Position numbers and translations under genes: made by a program. The notes under the pieces are model-generated. The model was not told where the DNA came from. It did not search any database and saw only the letters and a program-made list of their open reading frames with translations. Positions 1 to 13,269 of a stretch of 64,000 bases of DNA are shown in pieces; within the stretch, counting starts at the first letter, position 1, and each line of letters begins with the position of its first letter. The DNA comes from Corbicula japonica. Its lineage: Eukaryota; Mollusca; Bivalvia; Venerida; Cyrenidae. The DNA lies in NCBI GenBank assembly GCA_038501625.1, contig JAZAYU010000003.1:3351001-3415000 (forward strand), given 5' to 3'.

Positions 1-298
1 TAAATATAGCTTAGTACGTTCAACAAATAAATGTTGAAAAACTTTTGAAAACACAGTTTCAGTTAAAAAAAAGTTCTGGCATTGTTCAGAGCAGCTTAAA
101 GATTCCCCTTCCATCTCTTAACATTAATGCGTACAATTAGTTAGCAAGTAGAATGATTTCCAGCACGTGTAATCTGTAATTACGGACACGTGATTATCAC
201 GCGCGAGTAAGTCATTAACAGTAATATCGCCTTAAAAGCCCCGTTCTATAAATATCCTAATGATGTCTCCTGGCTCCATCTCGCACCACTAACGACTA

Positions 299-446
299 CA
301 GGCCCCAAGATTATAAAACTGAGATTGGAAACCAGTCACAAATCTCAAGGATCTGATTGGTTGAAATGGTGGCCAGTCGCCATTTCAGCCAATCAGATGC
401 TTGAGATGTGAGACTGGTTTCCAATCTCAGTTTTATCATCTTCAGC
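299..446. repeat. Fold-back (palindromic) MITE, copy 1
   Basis: A near-perfect inverted repeat of about 145 bp. The left arm begins with aagattataaaactgagattgg and the right arm ends with its complement, ccaatctcagttttatcatctt. The centre contains ccagtcgccatttcagccaa and its mirror. The same palindrome recurs at 5250, 9639, 10399, 14738, 20246, 52300 and 63608, which marks it as a dispersed fold-back element. Confidence 0.9.
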
Positions 447-1107
447 ACAGATTAGCGGTCAGTAACCTGAAGTGCCACAGGAATCTGCTTAAGGTTTTAT
501 CTAATTGATCAATGCGAAATCATGACAATTTGTATCTTGTTTCATGATTTTCAGACTGTTGAGTAAAATCCAGTCCCCGTCAGTATGATCTTGTTTCCGC
601 TTCGTTTTACATTTTAGGTAGATCGAGGTCGATGACCGCCGAAATAGCAGAATTCGGTCGAGACACAATTTTCAGAAACCGGAGAAAATATACAGAGATA
701 GGCGGAACGGATACTGTAGGGACATTTCAAATGATAAATAGCACGTAGTATGTAGACTTCACTGTCTTCAGTCGCTTTTTATTAACTTCTGGAAGCATAA
801 CGAGTTTTATGATTTTTAAATCTGAAAAATTATCATTCTGGGACTTAATTTTTTCTCGTACATATTTTAAGGTTTAAATATTTTGTCTTTAGAATGCAGT
901 GTTTGGTTAGATTTTAATGAACGTCATGGTTAGGGTCCACAAAAGAGTTTAACAGGCAAACCTTTTTATTGGGTTTGGGTATGATATTCTTATTATTATA
1001 TATTTATTTATTTCGACACCAGTCATTTCGCACATTTTACCGAGCCATGTGGCTCGGTATGCCTCAGCACAGCTCCGTTTCTGCGTGACTAAATGCAGTA
1101 CGTATAC

Positions 1108-1168
1108 TGGGCCCAAGATCATAAAACTTAGGCTGGTCTTCAGTTTTAGTTTAATGATCTTGGGTCCT
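1108..1168. repeat. Fold-back MITE, internally deleted copy
   Basis: Only the outer arms remain: gggcccaagatcataaaact on the left and agtttaatgatcttgggtcc on the right, about 20 bp apart. The central arm sequence present at 299-446 is missing. Confidence 0.75.
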
Positions 1169-2814
1169 GTTTTTAACCAAAGATATAGAAACGATATTTC
1201 TTAAGCTGACAACTGTTTCACGTATATGAGGCAAATTTGGGTTCAGACAGGTTACGGATTTTACCAAAATCATAATAATTAATAAAAAAAAAAACACTGT
1301 GTCATCCGTAATTACCATTACATCTAACTTGTTTCTACTTTCAAACATGTAAATCAACCATCTTTAATACATATTTTAGTAATGTATTTGATCTGATCCA
1401 ATTTTAGAATTGTATTTGCATTTTAATGGAAACGTACACATGAGATGCGGAGTATACAGTTATTTAACCTATGATTTTTAAAATAGCTTTTTACAATAAA
1501 GAGCAGAAAATTTAGCAAAAAGTTTCCATTGGGCACATGTGTAGCAAAAATTCATCCAAGCGATATTTGCAATTAATTGAAGCTAAAATATGTAAGGAAT
1601 GTATAAGCTATATTGGCTGGGACATCGAAACCATCCACCTTAAAACACGCCGAAATATTAAAACCAAAGTAACTTTAGAAGTAGTATAAAGCTTACAGAA
1701 GAATCGTGATAAACGTCCTGATAACAGCACAGATAAAATATACGGGGAGACCTTTTACAGCCGCCACATGGCACAATCAACGCTACGGTCATTTTGATTT
1801 AGAAGATAGATGAAAGTGGAACTATGAAGCTACCGAAAAGGTAGCACCGAGTCTTTCATGGTCAGTATAGGTTAATAGACATACTTTTTACTGCCGACGC
1901 CGCCAAGCCCCGGGTAGAGCACAACACAATATTTACGCTAGTACACTACTTCCTATCAATCCCAAACGAACGGCTGTGAACATGGAGCCTTCAACATGGA
2001 ATTCTTTCCATGTTCAGGGACGAATTGTTTCCAGTTAACGAATGTGTTTGACCTTTGGACGGAACTGAACAGAATTGAATTTTGACTGGATATCGATAAT
2101 CTGATGAGAGCTACGATGGGATTATGCACAGCCATTTACACGACCGTGAATAAATGAATTTTAAGTGTTTACGCCTGTGTAATTTTTTCGCCACCTTTGT
2201 TTTCTCCCATCAAACGCCTATATAACAACCCCATCTCTTGGTTGTGTGTACAGCTTTCAAAGGCCCGTCCCCACTACATGATATGTGTATAGACTACTGG
2301 TACGTCATTGGCGACCTTGATTCTTATTTACGAACATTAAGGCAGCCAATCCGCCAACGATATTTCAACCAATAAACGCGAACGTAATACATACGTACTT
2401 CCATATTTGGCATCATTTTACCTTATTTGGTAATACTACGTACAAGTACTACGAACTACGTGAATGGCGATGTTGATCGGAATTCTCATGATTCTTGGTT
2501 ACAAATTTTATCATGTTGGGCGCATGTTTTAAGACTTTTTATGCATACCGATCTGTATTTTTTTGTGTAATGAAATGCAGTGATATAAATTGTGTGTAAT
2601 GAAATGCAGTTAAACAACATTAAAACGGAGCATAGCAAAGTTCCACGAATTCTATTAACTGTTGTTTAACTGCACGATTTCAATTAATTTTACCTTCGGA
2701 AGAAAGGTTACGTGACATCTTTGGTGCCAAATACAGCTTTGCATTTATTTATATTTAGATCTATCCTGTTGACTAATAACCGACTTGAACTTGAAGTGAT
2801 TCAAGTAGGAGCGG

Positions 2815-2995
2815 ATACAGATGAGGTTCAGTGGCGTTGCTCGAACCCCCTTTTTGGGCAGCAGTATTTATTTTCATGGGGATTTCGGCAAGAAAGTTTG
2901 AAATTCTGATTTAGCTACCATAAGGCTGCCCCCACACCCCCCATAAAAAACAACAAAGGTATCTGGAAATCTTTCATCCGACCCTTGGTTCAAAT
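2815..2995 (+). repeat. Dispersed repeat shared with 15335-15490
   Basis: The stretch contains gttgctcgaaccccctttt, then a poly-C/A segment, then tctggaaatctttcatccga. The same blocks in the same order occur on the minus strand at about 15335-15490. The family is unknown and no termini are visible. Confidence 0.55.
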
Positions 2996-3179
2996 GACCG
3001 CAAAAACAACTAAAGTATTACAAATCTGTTTCAAGAACATGTTGGAATTGTAAACGAATGCGATTAAACAGTGTAACCTAGATTGGCAACGCTGAGAAAA
3101 ATGTTTGTATGGGCATTGTGTGGGAAGCTAAATAAATTCAATTGGTTATAACAACTGCTGTTGATCTACCAATCTAACA

Positions 3180-3875
3180 ATATATGCCTCAGAAGTGCCA
3201 TATGTCACACTTGCTCACTGAAGTAAACATTGATGCCAAATATAAACAAGATTGCTCACTGCATGTCAAAGTTATGGAAGGGACACGATCTGACATGATC
3301 GTTAACACCCAACTTTGACATTGACCTTTGAGATCATGAACCTGAGATTTGAGCGCCACACTCCGTCTCAATGAGGTTAACACTCATGCCAGATATAAAC
3401 AAGAATGCTCAGTGCATGTGAAAGTAATTGGTTGGGCAAGCTCTGACCTTTGACCACCTAATGCCGACTTTGACCTTTAAACTTTTGAGATGGGAACCTT
3501 AGGTTATCGCGCGTCACACCGTCTCACAGAGGTTCATATACATGCCAAATAGAAACTAGATTGCTCACTGCGTGTCAAAGTTATGGTCCGGACAACCTTT
3601 TACAATACCTTTACCAAACTGTGACCTTGACCTTTGAGATGGGAACCTGGGTTTTGCGCAGGACACTCCTCAACGAGATAAACATTCATTCCAAATGTAA
3701 ACAAGATTGCTCAGTGCATTTCAAAGTCCGTACAAATCCGGGGACGCACTATCGGACGGACGTAGGCACGCACAGACGGACGCTCTTACGCACGCACATA
3801 CACCGAACCGCCGAAGTGACATATAAGTCGAGCTCACTGCAAGCGGGCTCGACAAAAACTGTAGCTTGGGTACTT
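3180..3875 (-). mobile_element. Pearl-like element with ~150 bp tandem units, antisense (a)
   Basis: Four diverged units are marked by aaacaagattgctcactgca-like blocks near 3243, 3399, 3551 and 3699 (spacing 156, 152 and 148 bp). They are followed by a cggacgg/cacg simple-repeat zone at about 3750-3800. The right edge is a hairpin pairing gtcgagc (about 3827) with gctcgac (about 3866). This is the architecture of the plus-strand elements at 32629 and 35259 read in reverse. The left terminus is not recognisable and may be truncated. Confidence 0.65.
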
Positions 3876-4194
3876 TTCCGTAGCTGAATCGTTTTAAACA
3901 TTTTATTGCTTTACGGTGGTAACTGTCACTCAAATACCCTTCACCACCTCTCGTACTAGGAATCTTTCATCTAAGAAACTATCTAGTTAGCTTGAAAGAT
4001 GGCTTTCTTCTTTTCAGATGCAGCCTAAAATGATTATGCGCTTATTGTCGGGATTGGGGCAAAGAAAGAGAGACTAGAACTCCGCGAGTCGCCGACGAAA
4101 TGTTTGTTAGTCGACATAAAAAATGTTAATTAGCTTTTTGTTGTACAGTTATTAGCAATGAATTTGCAAAAAATTCACATATAAAATAACCTTA

Positions 4195-4803
4195 CAATTG
4201 TCTCATTGCAAGAAACATGCAAAACAAGTTATGCCCTTGGCAAGAAATGCACTAAAATCAATCAAAGGGGAATAATTCAACAACGGAACAAGGTAGAGTA
4301 ACGGTTCTTGTGCACTGCACTTCGAGTCATTGCGAGAAACATGCATACCAAGTTTCGAGTCATTTGAACCTATGGTGACAAAGTTACGCTCCGGACAAAG
4401 AAATGCTCTATAAAAATCATTCAAAGGGGAATTATTCAAAAACGGAACAAGGTAGAGTTATGGTTCTTGTGCACTGCACTTCGAGTCATTGCCAGAGACA
4501 TGCATACCAAGTTTGGAGTCATTTGAACCTATGGTGACAAATTTACGCTCCGAACAAGAAATGCTCTATAAAAATCAAAGGGGAATAACTAAAAACGATA
4601 GAAGCTAGAGTTAGGGTTCTTGTGCACTGCACTTCGAGTCATTGCTAGAAACATGCATACCAAGTTTGGAGTCATTTGGACCTACGGCGACAAAGTTAGG
4701 CTCCGGACAAGGTAATCCGGACGCCGCCGACGCCGACATCACGGACGCCGACGCCGCGGACAAAGTTATCCCTATATGTCGCCTAGTCAGGCGACACAAA
4801 ATG
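4195..4803 (-). mobile_element. Pearl-like element with ~155 bp tandem units, antisense (b)
   Basis: Units are marked by cattgcnagaaacatgc near 4204, 4328, 4487 and 4640. They are followed by a gccgacgccg-rich simple repeat at about 4715-4765 and a terminal hairpin, tgtcgcctagtcaggcgaca, at 4778-4797. On the minus strand the start reads tgtgtcgcctg, then tatagggat, matching the 5' ends of the elements at 50258 and 56607. The far end on the left was not found. Confidence 0.7.
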
Positions 4804-5249
4804 CGTCTGAAAAATAATTGTCTGTGGTGGGAGCTCGTATTCTGTTTTAACAGTGGGACAACTATGTTTCGTTCAGCGCGAAACGATTGACACACTAACC
4901 CGTTTTGCGGCTTCACTAAGGAATGTTGCGTGTTGACACTTGATACTCAGGTTGTTCATAATCACGGTAAATGTTTGCGTTTAGTTACAACTAGAATATT
5001 GATCGGGTGCACGTTTACGATTTGTATATCTGAAATATTCCAATACAAGAGTTTAGTTTTTGGCGCAAACTGTCTGCTCACTTTTTTAATTTAAAAGAAA
5101 AAGAACTAACACAAAGTATCAGGGCCGCGAGTGCAGTCTGGTCATGATAAAAATAGTTAACGTATGCAACATCGATTTTCTCATTCTTTAAGAAAGCATC
5201 GTTATCTGAACTGTAATCAGCAGCCGAGTTGTGTAGTCTAACATCAGAC

Positions 5250-5396
5250 TCCAAGAATATAAAACTGAGATTGGAAACCAGTCTCAAATCTCAAGCATCT
5301 GATTGGCTGAAATGGCGACCAGTCGCCATTTCGTCCAATCAGATGCTAGAGATTTGAGACTGGTTTCTAATCTCAGTTTTATCATCTTCAGCCCAG
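5250..5396. repeat. Fold-back MITE, copy 2
   Basis: Complete palindrome with arms aaaactgagattggaaacca and its complement around a gcgaccagtcgccatttc centre. It belongs to the same family as 299-446. Confidence 0.9.
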
Positions 5397-7181
5397 AACT
5401 ACAAACCACCAAGTCCATGTAACAGTAGATACATCTGCAACCTTTTAGGAGATGCACACCAGATGAGATGTACTCCAGATAAGTATACGTGGTCGGAATG
5501 TGCATACGTCCATATATTACTGCAGCAGTTAACGTATCTGAGCAGATCATTGTATTGGGCTTTAATCGGAATTGCTATGAGATAACTGATCACTTCTTAG
5601 AGCAGCTGCCATCTTTCCTGTAGAGAAAGACCCCGACCGGGCCTGTCCCAAAATGCCTATCTTAAATAATTTCTGGCTAGGGCTGGTGCAGAACCACCGA
5701 CCTTGCGAATAATCCGTATCATGGGAAATTCGGTCCCATAAAGGTAAATAATTATTAACGAAATCATGATGACCTTTGTAGCAGAATGTCGTATAATTTG
5801 ACCAATAAATCGTACAGGTAAACGCCTATATAGGTCACACATGTGACAGAAACAACAAACTATTTGGTTAAATATTTACATTGTTCAACTTTATTTTAAT
5901 TATGACAAAATGTGACTCATTTAAATGATATCTCTGAATGGTCACATGTGGAGTTTCCATGGTAACCAAACAAATATTTTGCTTCATCCATCCTATGCAT
6001 CTGTAATGACTTTACTTTTCGAAATAATCTTTTTTATTTTATTTTACCATATGAAGTGAAATAACAGTCATTCAATTGTGGCCATGGAAAATATCATAGT
6101 TAACATTCAACTCTACTCTCTATACCTTTAAAATAAATAAACAAACATGAACAACATATAATCACATTCACAAGAAATTTGATTTGTACATAAAACAGCT
6201 GTTATCCTAAACAGTAGTACAAATTATGTCCGCTTTCATCAGTAAGTAGGACAAACCTTGTCTAGTGCAGCTAAGCTACAGACTACTCTTTAGCATATTC
6301 TTATACACAGACTAATGGTAATAAATAAATGAAGGATGGTAACAAATAACTATAATCCAATAAATAAAACAAACACTGTTTGCCTGATTCAGATTTTCAC
6401 ACAAGTGTGCCGTACTGCCGAAAATCGGTCAACCTTTGAAAGTACACAAATACCACTTAGAACACATGCACAAGCTTGTTAATAAAGAAGTTATCAGGAG
6501 AACTTCTGGGGAGAAAATGAAACGTTCTGTTCTTTATTTAATGCCACATACATCCTTTTTGCTTTCATCCCATGAGATGCAGCACCTTGAAATAAAACCA
6601 AAATAGAACAGGGCCCAAGATCATAAAACTTAAATCAGTTCAGATTCAATGGCATGTGTAAGATGGCCGAAATTCAGCTGGTTATTAGGTCAAACTTTGG
6701 GCACTATAGTGGCATGCAGAAACCACACCATGTCCATCTTTCCAGCATGAAATCTTGGTGAAACAAGTAAGTCAGGCATACAGTGAATAATTGACACAAT
6801 CTATTTACATGTACTCATAAAAACATAATTCCCTTCTGTGGTATCTTCAGGTAAAAATCAGATCAATAGAGAAAATACAGGTTGGAATAAGGACAGAAAA
6901 GTGAAATCAAGAGTAAATCAATCAGAATTGATACTGGGCTAGAATTCTGAATGCATCTTAATCAGATCTCAATAATCATTACAGAATGTCAGAACACATG
7001 CTGACAAACCAAATCACAAACACAGAGAGAAAATTGCACAAAATAAATTACACCTGAAGAAATGAAAGCTTTCAAAATTATACAATAATCAAAAGATAAA
7101 AACAAAGGTTTTGCTTTAAATAATTAATGAATTAGTCAGCCATTTTAGCAAAATATCACCAATTATGTTTTCTGCTTGAAT

Positions 7182-7339
7182 TTAACCCTGTCCTCCAAAT
7201 ATACACCTTTATGGCATAGGCAAACGGTGTAGATCCAGATCAACTGGCACATCTGTGCAGATAATGACAAATGTGCCAGCTGATCTGGATCAGGCATGAC
7301 ACATGCAATAAAATGCATATATATGGAGTTAAGGGTTAA
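7182..7339. repeat. TTAA-flanked palindromic MITE, short copy
   Basis: It begins ttaaccctgtcctccaaata and ends atggagttaagggttaa. Inside is the family hallmark gtgtagatccagatcaactgg and its complement ccagctgatctggatc. At about 158 bp it is shorter than the 242 bp copies and lacks the second internal palindrome. Confidence 0.85.
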
Positions 7340-8055
7340 AGAGGAGGCAATCAGTTTTGAATTAGGAAGTTTAAAAATTTCAATATTCATCTCTTAAAAA
7401 CAACTGAGATGTATAGTTCTCATGGGGAAATAAATACAATTGAGTACACCGTCAATTTTCTTTTCAAATTGATTTTAAGTGCTTAATCAATAAGGGTCAA
7501 TTACTTTACTGAAACACAGAAAAGAAAAAAATGGTTAAATCCATCATGCAAACACAAAGACTCTAGTGTGCAGTATGTACAGGTATAGAAAGACTCTAGT
7601 ATAAATATTAGAATAAAATGAATAAGACAAGCATGCATATAACTGTATTTACACAACAAGATAAAGATAATCCATGTCCAGAGAAGCTCTGATCTGTTAT
7701 AATATAATCTTCTTTCAATAATTTCAACTCTGTGAGGTATTATTGTGAAAATGTCAATTTAAATGTTAACAACAATTTCATTGGATGAAGCCTCGGGCTG
7801 CTGGGTGGGAGCACGTCCATCATAAATTACATTTACACTTTCATAAATAGCAATTTCACATTACTTGAAGGAAACAAAACATGAAATCTTGAGGATCAAC
7901 ATGTCAACTTCATGCAGACATAAAACAAATGGTGCAAAACTCAGATCTTAATACTTTTTTCTCCAGCACCATGAAAACATTGACAAACAACAATCTCTAG
8001 ATTATAAATGCTATTAGTTCTTAGAAACTAGTAAAACACCTAATAGAAAATCTTT

Positions 8056-8285
8056 TTAACCTTTCCTAATGGGATAAGGTGTTTATTCCATGGGCTACCA
8101 ATGTAGATCCAGATCAGCTGGCACAATCTAGCATAGGATCAGGATCAACACTGTTAGCTTTTGGGTTCATTTTATCTGACCAAAAGCAACAAGTGTACAT
8201 CCAGATCTGACAGATATGCCAGCTGATCTGGATTTACACTGGTGGCTCACTTAATCAAAAGTATATCGGTGGAGTGAAGTGTTAA
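8056..8285. repeat. TTAA-flanked palindromic MITE, full-length-like copy
   Basis: TTAA is present at both ends. Internal blocks gtagatccagatcagctggc and gccagctgatctggatttac face each other, separated by the ttttatctgaccaaaagc centre seen in other copies. The outer TIR is degraded (ttaacctttcctaatggg). Confidence 0.75.
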
Positions 8286-9382
8286 GAATCTCTGCAACAT
8301 GATATTGTCACATCTATGTCCTGCTTGGTTCCCATCATTACAGGAGACCAATATGAGAACTTTAGCTTGTGACTAAACATTAGGATCAATAGGCAACAAT
8401 AGAAGACAGGTCCCCAGTCTCTGCTTTATCATTTTTGGGAAAGAAATTAGTGTTAAACCTCTTCAACTATATAGTGTCAATCACCAAATCACCTTACAAA
8501 GTACAAGAGCACTTCCAGAATTGAAATTTTACCCTTTAACTAGTTCTATATAGCAGCTTTGTTGTTTAGTTTTGTTTTTATACATATAAAATGTACAGGT
8601 GAAATGATACATAGAACGGTTATAACACTTTTTGACATATGGATTCTTTGAGACAAAAAAAAACACAACAGGAAAATAAGTTACTGAACCTCGCAGAACT
8701 AAAAATTCAAATAAATCTTAAATTTTGTTGACAATCTTTAAATTGACATCTATTTTATGAATTTGATTCAGCCCATTTTAATTAAATATTGAGATACTAA
8801 AGATTATTGAATAATGACACTTAATTATAATCACATGTTTACCTTGTAACCCTTCTGAACTCAACTTCTAGCAAACAATGTTTTTTTAATATTTTCAAAA
8901 CCCCATTTGAATCGAAATAAAAATGAAATTTTGTACACATATTAAATTTTGTCTTTCAAGTTACAATATAATGCATAAAATTAAAGAGAAAAATGCCTAA
9001 TGCCAATGAGACTGGAAAGAATTGCATTGAATTTCATAATGTTCTCCAAGAGATAATCTCTTTAAAGGTACGCCAATCATCTAAATCAGATTATAATATT
9101 TGGTACTATTAATCCTTTCAAAGTCATTTAATTAAATAAATGGTTAGTTCTAAAACGTTAAAAATTGGATCAACTATGTGCATTATGTATCTTTGCATAC
9201 AGGAATCTGAATATTCAATGACTATAATTATTCTACAAATCTAGAAATATACCAGAGATAAAATCATGGGTTGAGTGCAAAACAGTTGTAACTCCCTTCT
9301 TTATTTTTCATATACACTTACAACTGTTTTGGAGTTATTTACAGAACTTCAAATTCCACTTAGTAATTCTTTAATATATAGC

Positions 9383-9480
9383 TTATTTCCCATGTGGCAA
9401 CCAGTGTAGATCCTGATCAGCATTCACAACTGTGCATGCTGATCTGGATCTACACTAGTCACACATGGGATTTAAACCGT
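9383..9480. repeat. Palindromic MITE, short derivative
   Basis: A single palindrome, caaccagtgtagatcctgat facing gatctggatctacactagt, enclosed by catgtgg/cacatggg. It is related to the TTAA MITE core, but the ttaaccc ends are missing. Confidence 0.65.
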
Positions 9481-9638
9481 ATCCATAGAGTAAGGGAATA
9501 ATAACCTAGATTAACAAAATGGCCTGTTTATGCTCCTCAATTTCTCCATTCATAGGAATCAGCATACACACCGGGCAAGCTTCAATAAATAAATAACACA
9601 AAGGACATGTACTTCGACTCTGATCAACTGAACGACAT

Positions 9639-9784
9639 GGGCACAAGATCATAAAACCAAAACTGGAGACCAGTCTTAAATCTCAAGCATCTGATTGGCT
9701 GAAATGGCAACCAGCTGCCATTTCAGCCAATCAGATGCTTGAGATTTGAGACTGGTCTCCAGATTTAGTTTAACGATCTTGAAC
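9639..9784. repeat. Fold-back MITE, copy 3
   Basis: Palindrome starting gggcacaagatcataaaac and ending gtttaacgatcttg, with the usual central block ggcaaccagctgccatttca. Confidence 0.9.
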
Positions 9785-10398
9785 AAAGGACACACTATCA
9801 AACATAAAAGTGTATGTGACTAGCACATACAGCTGCTCACCACAGTACAAGATCAGGGAAGAAATGTGGTGTCCATGAAAGTAAATGACACATTATACAG
9901 CTAAACCTTATAATAAAAGAGATTTTGTAATAAAATATGCCATCTTCAGGAAAATACATAAATTCAACATCTGCCACCCATTTAGATAATTTTTTTTATC
10001 TACGGTTACATATAATTATACTGTGAAAAGTGAAACAGGTACAGAGAAGTGTGGTCATCTATTCTGGAAAGAAGTAAAAATAGAATTCTAATTCATCACA
10101 TGAGCTTTAATCAAATTATTTTGCCTAAACTTTATCAGATAACAATTCTAATTTTATCACAAATTTCGAAAATGACTTTTGTCATTAGCATGCAACAAAG
10201 TGCATTTGATATGAGGTAGGCATAAATTACAGGGACAAACTATCACAACTATCAAAACACAGCATGATCAGGGTGTATGACTGTCCCACTGACCCCCAAC
10301 TGTCACAATCAAGAGCCAGAGAGGGCTTCATTCAGACACCTATGTATGAAAAACCTTATAATATGTGGTATACACTCAGAACAAGTTTGGTGACAACA

Positions 10399-10515
10399 TG
10401 GGCCCAAGATCATAAAACTGAGACTGTAGACCAGTCATACATCTCGAGCATCTGACTGAAACCGAGTCTAGTCGGAGACTTTCAGCAATTCAGTTTTAGT
10501 TATATGATATTGGGC
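10399..10515. repeat. Fold-back MITE, shortened copy
   Basis: It begins gggcccaagatcataaaact and ends agttttagttatatgatatt. The right arm is shortened and diverged. A 63-codon open frame starting at 10264 runs into it and is not a gene. Confidence 0.75.
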
Positions 10516-11115
10516 ATAGGTCTCCAATACAAAACTAAGGTTGCTTATTACTTAGATCTAGATCCAACCCTAGGTGACCCAATTTACACACCTCTAAGAT
10601 AATATCAAGTCATCTTGAGGAAGTAAAAACATAATTATGGGCAACCCTCATAAGGACATTGGCCATCACACCATATCACCTACAGTAATATAACTTTCAA
10701 ATAACATAAGAAATGGTGTAAAGTCTGAAATAATTGAATGCCATTCATAAACATTCATACAAGAGGCTTTTTATATCCAACTTTAAGTTAAAACAGTCAA
10801 AGTACAACAAAATACGACATCCATACAGACATCAACACAGACGAAAATATAGAAAATCTATAATTAAAACTCTAACATGACATTCAATTGATAACATTAC
10901 TTACTTTTGTACATTAATAAATATTGATAAATAAATAAATAGTTATTTACACAATGTACATGCAGTAAAATCCAGCTTTCTTGGTGACTCACATGTATAC
11001 AAGTTTCCAAGTACCATGACAAAGTGAAATGTTATCACCTTAATGGAAAAACAGTTTATCTCCTTCTTATTGCAATAGTACTTACACTGTTAATGCAGGT
11101 GACAATGTACACTTC

Positions 11116-11357
11116 TTAACCCTTTCCTTTATATATACGCATTTTTACGCATGTGCGACCAGTGTAGATCCAGATCAGCCAGCACATCTGTGCCGTCTGA
11201 TCAGGTTCTGCACTGGTCTCATTTTGGTCAGATATAACCTAATGAATCAAAAAGCTAACAGTTTAGATCCTGATCAGTCGGCACGGATGTGCCGGCTGAT
11301 CTGAATCTAAACTGTTCGCCCTAGCAATAAAGGTGTATCTATACAGGAAAGGGTTAA
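11116..11357. repeat. TTAA-flanked palindromic MITE, intact 242 bp copy
   Basis: It starts TTAACCCTTTCC and ends GGAAAGGGTTAA, giving perfect 12 bp terminal inverted repeats that include the TTAA. Inside are two palindromic pairs of the block gatccagatcagcc / ggctgatctgaatc. It has exactly the same length as the copy at 32185-32426. TTAA target sites with CCC-initial ends are typical of piggyBac-type elements, so a piggyBac-mobilised MITE is the best guess. Confidence 0.9.
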
Positions 11358-12923
11358 TATGTCTTTCTTAAATCAATCAGTTTGAGTATCCTTTCAATAG
11401 CAGTTGTTGATAAATATAGCAACAACCACTGGTAATTCCATAGTGATTTATGTGTAGGTGTAAAACCTGCTTCTATGCATTTTCATTCTGTATTGAGCAA
11501 GTTTGACAGGTTATTTAGGGAATGTAAAGTTCCTGTCAAACTGAATCCACAGCGTACTCCTAGCTGTGGCTAACCATCAAAATGTATAATGCTTATTTAT
11601 GCATATACTTTGATTTGGAGCATTTAACAAAGTTACACGCAGATTTGCAAAATCAATCTTGCAAAATCAATCTTGAAAGGAAAATATTGTCATGATGTTT
11701 AATAAATTCTAAAAAAAATTAAAAAGAGTATTGAAACAAAATTAAACAATGAGATCATAGCTTCCGCAAGATTTGCTTAAAATGCTATCGAGATGCATAG
11801 ACGTAACTTCCTAATTTTTCAAAGGAAATGAACACTATTATGCACAACAGCTAACCTTGAAAAAAATAGACAAAATCTTACTTCCTGGAATGGAAAACTT
11901 AATGATACATGTGGCTTTCATGTATGCGAACATGTTTTACTATGAAAGGAGACAGACGGACATTTACTGACCTTCAACAAATACTGACTCAATGACAAAC
12001 AATCAAATAAGTGTTTGGCAGTCATGGACTTTTTTTATAAAAGTAAAAAAATGGTGAATTAATCATGACTAGAACTAGGAACTTGTATATATGAATAGTT
12101 TTGGGTGAAATTTTATCATCACCTCATAGGGTCACTATCTTAGTATTCCACAGAAACTCCTAAGTACCCACAAACTCAAATTTTTATCATCACCATGCAA
12201 CAGCATGTAAACACCTTGTTGTACTGCTGTATTTTTGCACTGTATGTATGTAATACTTTGACCTGGATGACCTGTAACACTATCTCCATAGCAACAGGTT
12301 GCTTAGCAACCATCTTTGTTGTCAAGTTTTCCTACACTGGATATGTAAAACCGCCATTCATTAAACGCAAATAAATCCGACAGGCAAATTTGAAGAATGC
12401 CAGAAAATCAATACAATTGTCCACAACTTGTTTCTTATGCGACTGTGGAAATAAATCTGATAAAAAATGGGTGTTCTTTCTTTTAAGTCCTGAGATCAAA
12501 ATTCACCTGGAGTAAGTCTAATCATGGAATATTGTCTTTGTTCCAAATAATTTGAATTATTTCAAAAATGAAATTTTTCCAACCAGTCTATCACATTAAA
12601 AAATATCACTGAACACTGTCATTGTTCAATGACCTACTGGCAAGTTTAAAATAAGTGCAATAATAAACACTTGTTCTGTTTCCTGAACTCCATCATTCTA
12701 TCCTACACATTGCAATTCTTTTTTTCCATATTGGTTGGTGTTTTATTTTCTTTGTATGTACCTATATGCATTCCTAGTCAAATTCATGACTCCTATCTAT
12801 TTCCAAACAATCACTTTGCACATCACTAAGGAACTTTGCGGGAACGAGGATTTTTTTAAATATGCAACATAATTGAATGGAACACTTGATTTGGAAACAT
12901 GTAAGTGGCACTCTATGTTCACT

Positions 12924-13269
12924 TTAACATTCCATTGTTATAGAATGATTGGCCACAAAGTTGATTTTTTCCGACGAACATGTAAGATTGTCAGTTTCTG
13001 ACATGGAGTCTTTAGGGCTGTTTGGGGGACTGTCGGGTGGAGTTTCAGGCTCAGGGGTATTTGTCTCATAAAAGTCTGCAACATTGAAGCTTGGAGTGCT
13101 TAAGTTACTGTCTGTGTCTTCTAGGGAGGTGCTGCGCCTGAGCTCTTTGTTCATCTTTTTCTTGGAAGGTTTGTCCTTGTTGCAGGACCAGCAGGGCTTG
13201 AAGAGCTGTGGGTCAACCAGCACCTCTCCATGCATGCCCTTGAATATCGTGCCACAACAAACTTGAGTC
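12924..13269 (-). CDS. SINHCAF: SINHCAF terminal coding exon
   Basis: The acceptor is ctattttag, and the first base completes an ATG codon with the previous exon. The exon encodes TQVCCGTIFKGMHGEVLVDP, then LFKPCWSCNKD, then a lysine cluster (PSKKKMNKELRR) and the extension TPEPETPPDSPPNSPKDS, ending TMEC and TAA at 12924-12926. The Cys pair and the GEVLVDPQLFKPC block are the conserved C-terminal domain. The extension is rich in SP/TP sites and looks disordered. Confidence 0.93.

Larger units (their letters stand above)
1..5880. other. Intergenic region, repeat-rich, no supported gene
   Basis: I see no conserved coding exon on either strand. The stretch holds fold-back elements at 299-446, 1108-1168 and 5250-5396, a dispersed repeat at 2815-2995, and two tandem-repeat elements at about 3180-3875 and 4195-4803. 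A 28 bp direct duplication containing tgtgtaatgaaatgcag lies near 2564-2610. Open frames of 60-108 codons here lie inside these repeats and show no protein family resemblance. Confidence 0.6.
5881..12923 (-). other. Possible SINHCAF 3' UTR / downstream flank
   Basis: This 7 kb AT-rich stretch has no conserved coding sequence. On the minus strand a candidate poly(A) signal (AATAAA) occurs at 12742-12747, about 180 nt after the stop codon, which would give a short 3' UTR. Another AATAAA at 5890-5895 marks a visible change in sequence character and would give a very long UTR. The sequence cannot decide between them. The stretch also contains TTAA MITEs, fold-back elements and a short hairpin near 11501-11542 (arms gtttgacagg/cctgtcaaac). 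Confidence 0.35.

Noticed and set aside
2220..2260. cctatataa near 2217 as a TATA promoter
   Set aside because: No supported gene follows on either strand, and similar cctatata strings occur elsewhere (5825) without context.
4203..4916. Overlapping frames at 4203-4916 on both strands
   Set aside because: They lie in tandem repeats of element (b); the similarity between frames reflects the 155 bp unit.
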